Part shown: in pieces, positions 1 through 10,709 of the stretch
Numbering within the stretch: the stretch's first letter is position 1
Layout of the letters: each line of letters begins with the position of its first letter
Origin: Arion vulgaris
Lineage: Eukaryota > Mollusca > Gastropoda > Stylommatophora > Arionidae
Reading direction: 5' to 3'
Assembly: GCA_020796225.1 (NCBI GenBank)
Contig: CM036768.1
Coordinates: 36,422,289-36,486,288 of the forward strand
Length of the DNA: 64,000 nucleotides
The notes under the pieces: generated by a model
Database searches by the model: none
Told to the model about the DNA's origin: nothing
The model's input: only the letters and a program-made list of their open reading frames with translations
Position numbers and translations under genes: made by a program

Positions 1-297
1 GAGGAAATTAGAAGAACAGTCGGAACAACACCTACTATTAGATTCATTGAAAAACAGAGACTCAAATGGTTTGCCACTTGGTAGAATAAGCCCAAATACA
101 CCAGATGCAAGAGCGTACAACGTGACAATGGAATCATCAAGAGGAAGGGGCAGACTAAGGAAAAGAAGGATTGATGAGGTTACAGACATCTTAAAACTCC
201 ACAATATCAAGCGATTGAGCGTGACTATCTCGGAATCGATCAGCAGTTAAACCTGCAACGTCTAACGGCAAAAAAAGCAAAGAAAGACAAAAAATTT
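1..297 (+). mobile_element. LINE-a, 3' end fragment
   Basis: End of a non-LTR retrotransposon ORF2. The frame reads KQRLKW, shifts, then reads RISPNTPDARAYN, MESSRGRGRLRKRRIDEV and finally NLQRLTAKKAKK. The RGR-x-RKR stretch after the reverse transcriptase is typical of LINE C-termini. A second copy lies at 48668-48884 on the minus strand. The element is cut by the window edge, has at least one frameshift and is not functional. Confidence 0.75.
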
Positions 298-329
298 CAC
301 TACTTAAAGGAAAAAAGCCTCTTACCGAG

Positions 330-428
330 GTTTATAGGGTTTTAAAACCTACGGATTGACTTCATTGCACCGGGTTTTATCACATATTGCTAAGTCCCTC
401 TCTGCAGAAATGGCACGCCAGATGCCGA
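330..428 (-). mobile_element. SINE-C, 3' fragment
   Basis: The reverse complement matches the last ~95 bp of SINE-C (best copy 26319-26628): GCGTGCCATTTCTGC, a degenerate GAGCCATATGGGG segment, CCCGGTGCAATGAAGTCAAT and the TTTTAAAACCC end. The tRNA-like head is missing. Confidence 0.7.
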
Positions 429-439
429 TATTAATTTCA

Positions 440-625
440 TACCTCATGGTGTATTGGGTAATACGGTGTTAAGCCCGTATTTTTCATTCCGTCGTCACAC
501 GATGGGTGATGTGGTCACCCTCACACCCGCCCGTCTTTACTTCCCAGTGCATTTCCTGGTACCCAATTAAGGCTGGGTCGACATAGAGCCGCTGCGGTCG
601 GAAATATATGGAATTGAACCGAACA
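440..625 (-). mobile_element. SINE-D, internal/3' fragment
   Basis: The reverse complement matches the SINE-D body seen at 39965-40234 and 49080-49361, including the GATGGGTGATGTGGTCA and GCTGGGTCGACATAGAGCC stretches. The tRNA head is absent. Confidence 0.7.
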
Positions 626-641
626 ATTAACCTATGAAGCT

Positions 642-1110
642 GGATGTGTGTGTCGGGGCCAGCAAGGGAAGCATAATAGCACCACTGCGACCTACAAGGC
701 ATGTCGTAAAAGGTGAGTGATGTAGGACCTAGGGAAGCTACCTTAGTAAATAAAAAGCGTCATAGAAATAGGACCTAGGAAGTTACCTTAGTAAATAAAG
801 CGGAAAAGAATCGGACCTAGGGAAGTTACCTTAGTAAATAAAAGCGGAAAAGAAATCGGACCTAGGAAGTTACCTTAGTAAATAAAGCGTCACTGAAATC
901 GGACCTAGGAAGTTACTTAGAAATAAAAGCGTCACTGAATCGGACCTAGGAAGCTACCTTAGTAAATAAAAGCGGAAAAGAAATCGGATTATTGCCTACT
1001 TGTAGGCGCATAACTGGCACAACGTACAATCGCTCTTAGGCTCAATCACATACAAATCACACAGAGTGGCTAACAAGTGGTCGACATGGAACGTTCGAAG
1101 AAGAAGAACC
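642..1110 (+). mobile_element. SINE-B with amplified middle
   Basis: SINE-B consensus order seen here: head (GGGGCCAGCAAGGGAAGC), core (GCATGTCGTAAAAGG), middle (GGACCTAGGGAAGCTACC), then ACTTGTAGGCGCATAACTGG, CACACAGAGTGGCTAACAAG and a GAAGAAGAAG tail. The middle module is repeated in tandem instead of being single as in copies at 3061 and 21594. Confidence 0.85.
724..990 (+). repeat. 43-bp tandem repeat inside SINE-B
   Basis: About six copies of GGACCTAGG-AAGNTACCTTAGTAAATAAA-AGCG. Unit starts lie near 724, 770, 813, 857, 901 and 942. Units differ by one-base indels in homopolymers, and two spacer types alternate (GTCACTGAAATC versus GAAAAGAAATC). Confidence 0.9.
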
Positions 1111-1470
1111 TAAGAAGAGAGTCCATTAACAACTCTGCTACTGCGGCTCTAATTACTTATTTTTCCATTTTTTCCCTTCTCTAACTCTCAGTCGTTGTTT
1201 ATTTGAAATTTCTGTTATCAGATCCAATATTCTCAATTTCTATTTAAACATTTCCACCGACATAGTTAAACATACCATTGGCATCCTCTACCTGTCTACA
1301 ATACCTGACATATATTTACATCAATCACCTCTACCTGTCTACCTTGCCAGGCATATCTTGATATCAATCAGAATAATGAACTTTGACATTATTGACAAAT
1401 ATAAATTTCTATTGTAAACATCAGTTAAGTGAAAAACGGGGGAGACATAATTCTACATATTTACTTTGAC
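1111..1470. other. No gene or repeat recognised
   Basis: AT-rich sequence with a short loose duplication of CATCCTCTACCTGTCTAC / CACCTCTACCTGTCTACC near 1280-1345. No coding signal on either strand. Confidence 0.5.
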
Positions 1471-1478
1471 TTATTTCT

Positions 1479-2330
1479 CTAGGCTCCTCGTGGAGCATAG
1501 GGCCTTATTAGTTGTTCGCCGCTTTTCCCAGTCTCTGACTGGTTTTTTTTATGGTCTCCCAGGATAGTCGAGCATCCGTTAGTTCTCAAGGAGACTTCGT
1601 CTCCAGATCGGTTTAGGAGCTTTTTTCGTTTTCTTTGTCGGCTCCACTCAAGTGCTTGTCTAGTGATACTCGACTGTGTTTTCCGTGTAGAGTATGCCCG
1701 GCCCATTGTCACTTTCTCTTAACATGGGTCATCATGGGTTCCTCGTCCGGTTCTTATCCACATATCTGTGTTTACAATTCTACCACTACCATCTCATCTC
1801 TAAGAATTCGCCGAAGTCATCTGTTGACAAAGGTCTGAATCTTATTTGTATTTAGCTTGGTGACTCGCCACGTTTCCGAGCCATACAGCAACACAGATTT
1901 CACATTTGTATTTAGCTTGATGACTCGCCACGTTTCCGAGCCATACAGCAACACAGATTTCACATTTGTATTTAGCTTGATGACTTGCCACGTTTCCGAG
2001 CCATACAGCAACACAGATTTCACATTTGTATTTAGCTTGGTGACTTGCCACGTTTCCGAGCCATACAGCAACACAGATTTCACATTTGTATTTAGCTTGG
2101 TGACTTGCCACGTTTCTGAGCCATACAGCAACACAGATTTCACATTTGTATTTAGCTTGATGACTTGCCACGTTTCCGAGCCATACAGCAACACAGATTT
2201 CACATTTGAGCTGAATATCTTGAGCTTTTTTTTAGTTGAGATGACAGTACATTACCACAATGTGTGTAGGAAAGCAAAGTCTTGTTGGGCTTGCCTAATC
2301 CAACGAAATACCTATATATTCTACATAATC
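1479..2330 (-). mobile_element. LINE-k, 3' portion with internal amplification
   Basis: On the minus strand the reading runs LKIFSSNVKSVLLYGSETW, then QTFVNR-x-LRRIL, then broken frames with ALEWSRQRKRKK, ending CSTR. NVKSVLLYGSETW and QTFINRCLRRIL are hallmark blocks between the reverse transcriptase and C-terminus of many animal LINEs. The SETW block is repeated in tandem (1846-2208). The same family occurs at 15893-16668, 36100-36937 and 51858-51985. Stops and frameshifts make it a pseudogene. Confidence 0.8.
1846..2208 (-). repeat. 60-bp tandem repeat of LINE-k coding segment
   Basis: Six near-identical 60-bp units; 60 bp is 20 codons, so the frame is kept and the minus strand encodes repeats of NVKSVLLYGSETWQVTKLNT. 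Variation is mostly at CpG-type positions (ACTCGCC versus ACTTGCC). This is an array derived from a retrotransposon. Confidence 0.95.
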
Positions 2331-2411
2331 TGCTCATTATTTCATTTTTTTAAATTAAATGAAAACCACCACTGACTATGGTCAAGCTTGTTTTATGAGC
2401 AATCAGATCTT

Positions 2412-2615
2412 ATATTATGCGATCGACGACATGACACAATGGGCATTCCCATACGAGCTCTGTCCTCCGCTGCAACAACCATCGTAACGTCCACTAGCTG
2501 ATCGTACCCATGAGAAGTTGATTAGTATATCTTCTTTCTCTGTCACGAAGACAACACTGTCTGGTATGTTCAAACTTAACTTCTAACTCTCGCACTCGTC
2601 TCTGTCGTCGATATG
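2412..2615 (-). mobile_element. LINE-q, 3' fragment
   Basis: The reverse complement matches the RNase H-bearing LINE-q at 42390-42592, including CAACTTCTCATGGGTAC, GGAGGACAGAGC and the end near GTCGATCGCATAA. Coding is degenerate. Confidence 0.65.
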
Positions 2616-2644
2616 TGGTAATCAGCTCTGATACCAAGCTACCC

Positions 2645-2815
2645 CTGCTTGCCCATCGTTTTCGTAGAGCGTTGGATGATGGGTGACAAGACCCTGTGAG
2701 TGCGGTTCAATTCCGCGGGCTGGCAGAAAAGCCACAGTTCTCCAGATTTACGGTGTTCGTGGCACCGAACCGAAGTGCCGAAAAATATCAAGTGCTTTTG
2801 GATCGGACAAAAATA
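2645..2815 (+). mobile_element. SINE-A, diverged copy
   Basis: Contains the tRNA-like head (GCGTTGGATGATGGGTGAC, B-box-like GGTTCAATTCC) and the body (CCAGATTTACGGTGTTCGTG, GGCACCGAACCGAAG) ending in TTTTGGATCGG plus an A-rich stretch. It carries an internal deletion relative to 63051-63263. Confidence 0.8.
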
Positions 2816-3060
2816 ATACCATGCTACAGTATAATTTCAGATGTGGTACGTTAAGGTGAAGTTTTCTTCTCTGTCTGTAAAATCTTAGAGTTAGCCATTA
2901 GTATAAATGTTTATCCTATTGGATAATATGCATACACTTTAGTTGAAATTCTAATGTGCATGTCAAGATAACGTAGTGCATCGTAATGTGGTGGACCCTC
3001 GGGGACAAAAAATATGTATCACATCATCCTATTTGTGATATGTATGTGATCTGAGCCTTT
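2816..3060. other. No feature recognised
   Basis: AT-rich spacer between two SINEs. I see no coding potential or repeat. Confidence 0.4.
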
Positions 3061-3335
3061 CTTCTTCTTCATCTTCCTTGAACGTTCCAAATCGACCTCT
3101 TGTTAAACCATCTGGTGATTTTAATGTGATCTGAGCCTAAGAGCGATTGCACGTTGTGCCAATTATACGCCTACAAGTAGACCAGCAATCCGACGTCTGC
3201 GACGCTTTTTATTTTTAAATCAGCTTCCTAGGCCCCAACCTCAGTCGCCTCTTACGACATGCCTTGTAGGTAGCAGTGGTATTATTCTTTGCTTCCCCTG
3301 CGAGTCCCCGACACTACATGGGCGAAATAGTGGTT
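3061..3335 (-). mobile_element. SINE-B
   Basis: The reverse complement shows head, GTCGTAAGAGGCGACTGAGG core, GCGTCGCAGA segment, CTACTTGTAGGCG, AGAGCGATT motif region and an AGAAGAAG tail. A short duplication of GTGATCTGAGCC lies near its 3' end (3048 and 3125). Confidence 0.85.
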
Positions 3336-3364
3336 AACTTGTTTGATAAAAACACATGTAAACA

Positions 3365-3965
3365 CAACTATTATCAGTTGGAGTGAGGTAACTTCTCAAT
3401 CTTGCCGATTATCAGTTGAGTGAGTAACTTCAATCTTGCGCTATTATCAGTTGGAGTAAGGTAACTTCTCAATCTTGCGCATTATCAGTTGAGTGAACGG
3501 AGGGATAACTTTCAATCTTGCACGATTATCAGTTGAAGTGAGATAACTTCTCAATCTTGCGCGATTATCAGTTGAAGTGAGGTAACTTCTCAATCTTGCG
3601 CGATTATCAGTTGAAGTGAGGTAACTTCTCAATCTTGCGCGATTATCAGTTGGAGTGAGGTAACTTCTCAATCTTGCGCGATTATCAGTTGAAGTGAGAT
3701 AACTTCTCAATCTTGGCACTTGAATTATCAGTTGAAGTGAGGTAACTTCTCAATCTTGCGCGATTATCAGTTGGAGTAGTAACTTCTCAATCTTGGATTA
3801 CAGTTGAGTGAGGTAACTTCTCAATCTTGCGCTTATTATCATTGCTTAATTGGAGTGAGGTAACTTCTCAATCTTGCGTATTACAGTTGATGGCACTTCA
3901 ATCTTGCGTTTTTCAGTTGGACTGAGGTAACTTCTCAATCTTGCGTATTATCAGTTGGGAATATC
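3365..3965. repeat. 39-bp minisatellite
   Basis: About 15 units of GATTATCAGTTGAAGTGAGG followed by TAACTTCTCAATCTTGCGC. The period is 39 bp (13 codons), so the minus strand is open as RLRSYLTSTDNRA repeats. Central copies (3529-3720) are regular; flanking copies carry many small deletions. Confidence 0.95.
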
Positions 3966-4380
3966 TTGCATATCATTGTAAATTTTCCGATCTTAGCTTC
4001 AATTTGACATCATTGAAATGCTGGGGCGTACAGCAGGCCGACAAGATGTTGATCATATGATACAGCGCGTGAATTATCCCATAGTTTTTTCCTAAATGTA
4101 GTATATGAAATTTATGTTAATTCCCATTTCTGAAATAAAGTATGTGGGAGGTAGACGTACCAGTTCCTTTTTTCAATTGAGGAACGTGGATTGCGTGAAC
4201 TGAACTCACGACTCTCTTTGTGTTTGATTCAAAAGTCTTACTTTTTCTGCGTTTTGATATTAAGCAGAAAACAGGCCCAGTCGATCATGCTGCTCCTTGT
4301 AACCCTTGGCCTTTTGAGCTTTTTAAAGTAAACAAACACGTCCATTTAGACGTTGAACTAAGGGACATTAGTCATGGCAT
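3966..4380. other. No gene or repeat recognised
   Basis: Unique-looking AT-rich sequence. A 62-codon frame at 4220-4408 has no recognisable motif. Confidence 0.45.
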
Positions 4381-4384
4381 ACAG

Positions 4385-6775
4385 TTCAAGCAAGGGGAGA
4401 TAATGTAACATGCAATTTAAAAGAAATACGAGTTACTGGTACATGTTTAAGGAAGGGAGACAATCTAACAAAACAATTCAAAAGTACAACTTTCTGGTAC
4501 AGGTTTAACTAAGATCAGATAACGTAACCAGAAATTAATCAGCACATTTTCCAACTAAAGGACGATAATGTAATAGTGCTTAAGTAAAAGTACATGACTT
4601 CAGTAAAGTATGCCCGTCTGCCCAGCGTGTTCGTAGCGCGTTGGACTACGGGTGACTATCCTCTGTGTGTGCAGGTTCAATTCTTCGGGATGGCAGAAAA
4701 GCCACAGATTCCCCAGATTTACGGTGTTTGTGGCACCGAACCGGAGGGTTACGATGTCCATGGCACCGAGCCGAAGAGCTGAAAAGCTCAAGTGCTTCTG
4801 AATCTGAATTTAAAAAAAAAAGTAAAAGTACATGAGTACATGACTTACTGTCACAAGTTAAACCAAGGGGAGACAATGTAACAGGGAAGCAATCAAGAAG
4901 TACATGACTTACTGTCACAAGTTAAACCAAGGGGAGACAATGTAACAGGGAAGTAAGCAAAAGTACATGACTTACTGTCACAGTTAAACCAAGGGAGACA
5001 ATGTAACAGGGAAGTAAGCAAGAAGTACATGACTTACTGTCACAAGTTAAACCAAGGGGAGACAATGTAACAGGGAAGTAAGCAAGAAGTACATGACTTA
5101 CTGTCACAAGTTAAACCAAGGGGAGACAATGTAACAGGAAGTAAGCAAGAAGTACATGACTTACTGTCAAAGTTAAACCAAGGGAGACAATGTAACAGGG
5201 AAGTAAGCAAGAAGTACATGACTTACTGTCACAAGTTAAACCAAGGGGAGACAATGTAACAGGGAAGTAAGCAAGAAGTACATGACTTACTGTCACAAAT
5301 TAAACCAAGGGGAGACAATGTAACAGGAAGCAATCAAAAGTACATGACTTACTGTCACAAGTTAAACCAAGGGGAGACAATGTAACAGGGAAGTAAGCAA
5401 GAAGTACATGACTTACTGTCACAAGTTAAACCAAGGGGAGACAATGTAACAGGGAAGTAAGCAAGAAGTACATGACTTACTGTCACAAGTTAAACCAAGG
5501 GGAGACAATGTAACAGGGAAGCAATCAAGAAGTACATGACTTACTGTCACAAGTTAAACCAAGGGAGACAATGTAACAGGAAGTAAGCAAGAGTACATGA
5601 CTTACTGTCACAAGTTAAACCAAGGGGAGACAATGTAACAGGGAAGTAAGAAAGAAGTACATGACTTACTGTCACAAGTTAAACAAGGGAGACAATGTAA
5701 CAGGAAGTAAGCAAGAAGTACATGACTTACTGTCCAAGTTAAACCAAGGAACAATGTAACAGAAGTAAGCAAAGTATGACTTACTGTCACAAGTTAAACA
5801 AGGAGAAAATGTAACAGGGAAGTAAGCAGAAGTACATGACTTACTGTTCAAGTTAAACAAGGGAGACAATGTAACAGGAAGTAGCAAGTACATGACTTAC
5901 TGTGACAAGTTAAACTCAAGGGAAAAATGTAACAGGGAAGTAAGCAGGAGTACATGACTTACTGTCACAAGTTAAACCAGGAGACAATGTAACAGAAGTA
6001 AGCAAAAGTACATGACTTACTGTACAAGTTAAACAAGGGAGACAATGTAACAGGAAGTACAAGAAGTACATGACTACTGTCACAAGTTAAACAAGGGGAG
6101 ACAATGTAACAGGAAGTAAGCAGAAGTACATGACTTACTGTACAGTTAAGCAAGGGAGACAATGTAACAGAAGTAAGCAAAGTACATGACTTACTGTCAC
6201 AAGTTAAACCAAGGAGACAATGTAACAGGAAGTAATCAGTACAACTTATGTCAAGTTAAACCAGAACAATGAACAGGAAGTAAGCAAAGCATGACTTACT
6301 GTCACAAATTAAACCAGGAGACAATGTAACAGGAAGTAAGCAAGTACATGACTTACTGTTCAGTTAAACCAGTGAGACAATGTAACAGGAGTAATCAAGT
6401 CATGACTTACTGTCACAAGGTTAAACCAGGGAGACAATGTAAAGGAAGTAAGCAAGAATACATGACTTACTGTCACAGTTAAACCAGGGATACATGTAAC
6501 AGGAAGTGAAAAGTACATGACTTACTGTCCAAGTTAAACCAAGGAGACAATGTAACAGGAAGTACAGAAGTACATGACTTACTGTCACAAGTTAAACCAA
6601 GGGGAGACAATGTAACAGGGAAGTAAGCAAGAAGTACATGACTTACTGTCACAAGTTAAACCAAGGGGAGACAATGTAACAGGGAAGTAAGCAAGAAGTA
6701 CATGACTTATTGTCCCATGTATAACCAAGGGGAGACAATATCACAAGAAAGTAAGTAAGAATTACACGACTTACT
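4385..6775. repeat. 64-bp minisatellite, ~33 copies
   Basis: Unit: AGTACATGACTTACTGTCAC, AAGTTAAACCAAGGGGAGAC, AATGTAACAGGGAAGTAAGC, AAGA. Strongly diverged founder-like copies lie at 4385-4605, then a SINE-A, then the main array from ~4830. Copies at 4860-5560 and 6560-6710 are clean; those at 5680-6560 are full of one- to three-base losses. The last unit (6717-6775) is diverged. Confidence 0.95.
4611..4812 (+). mobile_element. SINE-A inserted in the 64-bp array
   Basis: Nearly complete SINE-A: GCCCGTCTGCCCAGCGTG head, GGTTCAATTC box, CCAGATTTACGGTGTTTGTG, GTCCATGGCACCGAGCCGAA, CTTCTGAATC and poly(A). An imperfect duplication (AGTAAAGTA on the left, AGTAAAAGTA on the right) may be the target site. 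Confidence 0.9.
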
Positions 6776-6966
6776 GTGACAGGTTTCAGTTCTATGAAAT
6801 CTCGTTCCCCGTCCCTGACTCGTATTGAAGACGACATGTTGCTGGTCACTCTGGACGTCATCAATGCTAATCCCACAAAGGAAGACAGTATAATCCACCA
6901 AATATACACCACAAGAATGGAACGCTGGTTAACCAAGTTTTTCTCGAAAGGTCATAGTTCGCTTTA
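6776..6966 (+). pseudogene. Possible reverse transcriptase fragment
   Basis: A 63-codon frame contains IEDDMLLVTLDVINANPTKE. The LLVTLDV block resembles the first catalytic-aspartate motif of Penelope-type reverse transcriptases (typically LVTLDVxSLYTNIP), but the SLYTN part is absent and no other motif follows. Weak call; it could be chance. Confidence 0.2.
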
Positions 6967-7117
6967 GTTTTTTTATTCAGATCACGCAAATCAAGATGTT
7001 CTGTCCTGGCATGATGTTATTTTTACTGTTGTTTTTTTCTTCTTTCTTTTAGAAATGTTGCTATACTATACTTGATACAGTATGGATATTACAGCGTGAA
7101 TCATTTCTTGTCGTTTA

Positions 7118-7345
7118 ACCTACTACTACCACCACTACTACTACTACTACGACTATTACCACCAGTATTACTACTATTACTACTACTACTACTAACACTA
7201 CTACTACTACTAACACCACTACCACTAACACCACTACCACCACTACCACTAACACCACTAACACCACTACCACTACCACCACTACCACTAACACCACTAC
7301 CACTACCACCACTACCACTAACACCACTACCACTACACTACACTA
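7118..7345. repeat. (ACT/ACC)n trinucleotide array
   Basis: ACT, ACC and AAC triplets alternate over ~230 bp. All frames are open as poly-Leu/Pro/Thr on plus and poly-Val on minus; these are low-complexity frames, not genes. Confidence 0.95.
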
Positions 7346-7606
7346 CTTCTTCTTCTTCTTCTTCTCTTTACGTTCGTTCTTTACGACCAATTTTAATCAC
7401 TCTTTGTGATATGTTTGATCTTTGTCAAGAACATGTATACGTTGCACATTGGTTTGGTGGGCCCTAAACGCATAGACTTCTACACGTTTAGGACATGTGC
7501 ATCCGATTTCAGCCAAACCTCCTTAGTCGCCTCTTACGACATGCGTGGCGGTAACAGTGGTTCTATTCTTTACACCCCAAATTTGGGCCCCGGTAACCAC
7601 TCGGGC
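7346..7606 (-). mobile_element. SINE-E
   Basis: Reverse-complement order: CGCCCGAGTGGTTACCGGGG head, CCAAATTTGGGGTG, CATGTCGTAAGAGGCGACTA core, GAAATCGGATGC, ATCACAAAGAGTGATTAAAA and a (GAA)n tail. It sits between two ACT-triplet tracts, so it inserted into or next to the microsatellite. Confidence 0.9.
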
Positions 7607-7607
7607 G

Positions 7608-7648
<41 letters not shown>
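7607..7648. repeat. (ACT)n microsatellite
   Basis: About 14 ACT triplets directly after SINE-E; likely the other half of the triplet array at 7118-7345. Confidence 0.9.
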
Positions 7649-7775
7649 CATCTACGTTCAGTAGTTCCTCATTGCTTTCTAAACGGCGATGTCTATTTTT
7701 ACGGTTCGTAAACAAAAATCCACGGGAAAAAATGTGTGTCCAAAAATGGCCACCGCGGAGTTTGAACAAGGTACT
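7649..7775 (-). mobile_element. SINE-F fragment
   Basis: The reverse complement carries the SINE-F segment TTTTTACGAACGGTAA-like, TTCAGAAAGCAATG and ACTACTGAACGTA found at 63810-64000. Head and tail are missing. Confidence 0.7.
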
Positions 7776-7885
7776 CTTGGGAAGAATAACTAATGAAAAC
7801 AAACACAGATGCAACAAAACAAATCAAATAATAGGATAAATGGCGCCAATTTTAAAATGTAAACATGTCACCATGAACACAAAAG

Positions 7886-8028
7886 AGCAATGTTTAACAC
7901 AATCTTTCTCCCACATTATGCTACCAGTGCCAAACCTGGACGCTGACATCAAATGATAGAAGAAAACTAGTCACGACAGAGATGAAATGTCTGTGCAGTA
8001 TGCTGGGAGTAACAAGAAGAGTGCCGGG
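7886..8028 (+). mobile_element. LINE-r fragment
   Basis: Reads LNTIFLPHIM, then shifted RKLVTTEMKCLCSMLGVTRR. The TTEMRCLRSMLGVTRR block lies after the catalytic domain of many animal LINEs. Truncated on both sides; the 3' part is replaced by SINE-B. Confidence 0.65.
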
Positions 8029-8268
8029 GTCTGCATGGGAAGCATAGAATAGTACTAAAATGACCTACAATGCATGTCGTAAGAGGCGACTGATACAGGA
8101 ACTATGGAAGCTACCCTAGTAAATAAAAAGCATCGCAGAAATCGGATGTGATGGCCACCTTCTAGACGCATAGCTGGTACTGCATACACTCGCTAGTATG
8201 CTCGGATTACACACAAATCACACAAAGAGTGGTTAACAAATGTTTGGGTATGGAGCGTTCGAAAAAAT
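8018..8268 (+). mobile_element. SINE-B
   Basis: Starts at GTGCCGGGGTCTGC, core GCATGTCGTAAGAGGCGACT, CTACCCTAGTAAATAAAAAG, CACACAAAGAGTGGTTAACA, ends GGAGCGTTCGAAAAAA. It joins the LINE-r fragment directly. Confidence 0.85.
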
Positions 8269-8730
8269 ATAATTAACTACAACTATAAGTTTCATCCAAA
8301 CAATTTGTAAACATTTACAGCAAACATCATGTATAGATTCGCAGTTTCCTTTCAATAGTTGTACTTCAACTTGAAGTTCAATAACAAAAGTATTTGAAAA
8401 CGTATCAATATTGCCATTCATATCAAGTGGGGTGTCCCTTTTCATAGAAAACATATCAGTAGAGTGGTCATTTTGATAATGTTCCAACTAAAATGAGCCC
8501 TCCGTTTTGTATAGCTTCGGTGAATCTGATTCAACAGAAAAACGAATGGCATAGTTTATTTGTGTGTGAGCGCATTCTCGAGTAGAAATCAATATTAATG
8601 TTGTGAGTTTTATTGTTTTTTTTTTTTTAAATAGTAATGGAGAGCGAAGATCAATATGATGTTTAGTAAGTTTGTTGCAGTTGAATTGTTCTTTTGTTTA
8701 ATAGTATGATATCGATGGAGATGGTAGAAG
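8269..8730. other. No gene recognised
   Basis: AT-rich unique-looking spacer with a T10 run near 8620. An 84-codon minus frame (8233-8487) shows no known motif. Confidence 0.45.
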
Positions 8731-8732
8731 GA

Positions 8733-9610
8733 CTGTGGTTGTAGAGAGATGGTTGAAGGAAGGTGGTTAGAGAGATGGTTGAAGGAAAGTGGGTTTAAGA
8801 GAGATAGTTGAAGGAAAGTGGGTTTAAGAGAGATAGTTGAAGGAAAGTTGGTTTAAGAGAGATGGATGAAGGAAAGTGGGTTTAAGAGAGATGGATGAAG
8901 GAAAGTGGGTTTAAGAGAGATGAATGAAGGAAAGTGGGTTTAAGAGTGATAGTTGAAGGAAAGTGGGTTTAAGAGAGATAGTTGAAGGAAAGTGGGTTTA
9001 AGAGAGATGGTTGAAGGAAAGTGGGTTTAAGAGAGATGGTTGAAGGAAAGTGGGTTTAGAGAGATGGTTGAAGGAAAGTGGGTTTAAGAGAGATAGTTGA
9101 AGGAAAGTGGGTTTAAGAAGATGATGAAGGAAAGTGGTTTAAGAGAGATTGTTGAAGGAAAGTGGGTTTAAGAGAGATGGATGAAGGAAAGTGGGTTTAA
9201 GAGAGATGGTTGAAGGAAAGTGGTTTAGAGAGATGGTTGAAGGAAAGTGGGTTAAAGAGAGATGGTTGAAGGAAAGTGGGTTTAAGAGAGATGGTTGAAG
9301 GAAAGTGGGTTTAAGAGAGATGGATGAAGGAAAGTTGGTTTAAGAGAGATGGTTGAAGGAAAGTGGGTTTAAGAGAGATGGTTGAAGGAAAGTAGGTTTA
9401 AGAGAGATGGTTGAAGGAAAGTGGGTTTAAGAGAGATGGTTGAAGGAAAGTGGGTTTAAGAGAGATGGTTGAAGGAAAGTGGGTTTAAGAGAGATGGATG
9501 AAGGAAAGTGGGTTTAAGAGAGATGGTTGAAGGAAAGTGGGTTTAAGAGAGATGGATTGAAGGAAAGTTGGTTTGATGAGAAGATTGGTGGAAGGAAAGA
9601 TGTTTAAGAG
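8733..9610. repeat. 29-bp minisatellite, ~29 copies
   Basis: Unit AAGAGAGATGGTTGAAGGAA then AGTGGGTTT. Two variants mix (GATGGTTGAAGG, GATGGATGAAGG and GATAGTTGAAGG) and a few units have lost one or two bases. Confidence 0.95.
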
Positions 9611-9659
9611 AGAGAGAGATGAAGAGAAAAGACAGAACAGATGTGATGGTAGGTAGAGT

Positions 9660-10530
9660 GGAGGTTGGACAGACGGACATACGATAAGTATCATAAGTCA
9701 GAAAGAGGACAGAAGACATACAGACGAGTCATATAAGTTAGAAAGACGGACAGTCACACATAGCAGTCAGAAGATGGACAGATCATACATACAGTCAGAA
9801 AGACGGACAGTCATACATACAGTCAGAAAGACGGACAGACAGACATAGCAAAGACAGTCATACATACAGTAGAAAGACGGACAACAGACATACAGTCAGA
9901 AAGACAGACAGTCATACATACAGTCAGAAAGACGGACAGTCATACATACAGTCAGAAAGACGGACAGACAGACATACAGTCAGAAAGACAGACAGTCATA
10001 CATACAGTCAGAAAGACGGACAGACAGACATACAGACAGTCATACATACAGTCAGAAAGACAGACAGTCATACATACAGTCAGAAAGACGGACAGACAGA
10101 CATACAGACAGTCATACATACAGTCAGAAAGACAGACAGTCATACATAGTCAGAAAGACGGACAGACAGACATACAGAAAGACGGACAGACAGACATACA
10201 GAAAGACGGACAGACAGACATACAGAAAGACGGACAGACATGGCGACAGACAGTCATACATACAGTCAGAAAGACGGACAGTCATACATACAGTCAGAAA
10301 GACGGACAGACAGACATACAGACAGTCATACATACAGTCAGAAAGACGGACAGTCATACATACAGTCAGAAAGACGGACAGACAGACATACAGACAGTCA
10401 TACATACAGTCAGAAAGACGGACAGTCATACATACAGTCAGAAAGACGGACAGACAGACATACAGACAGTCATACATACAGTCAGAAAGACGGACAGACA
10501 GACATACAGAAAGAAAGATGGATGGATGTA
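9660..10530. repeat. GACA/CATA-based minisatellite
   Basis: Compound repeat built from CAGTCAGAAAGACGGACAGA and CAGACATACAGACAGTCATA blocks. The middle (9890-10500) shows a regular higher-order unit of ~60-70 bp. Frames here encode low-complexity repeats only. Confidence 0.95.
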
Positions 10531-10709
10531 AATATATGTAAATAGATATGTTAAGCCTCCTACTGGCCAGGTATGAGACCTTCATCTGCAGACAATATTC
10601 CTGTTGGCTATATCAGGACGCAAGGTAAGTTTTTTTTAAAATAAATTAAGTTGACGTACAGTTCTCACCTCTTGTTTAGTTTTAAATAAAAGCGCTTGAG
10701 CCTGAATGT

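Noticed and set aside
4830..6720. CRISPR-like array
   Set aside because: Units abut without unique spacers and the DNA is clearly animal; ordinary minisatellite.
7072..7467. Poly-Leu/Pro and poly-Val frames
   Set aside because: Translation of an ACT/ACC triplet repeat running into SINE-E.
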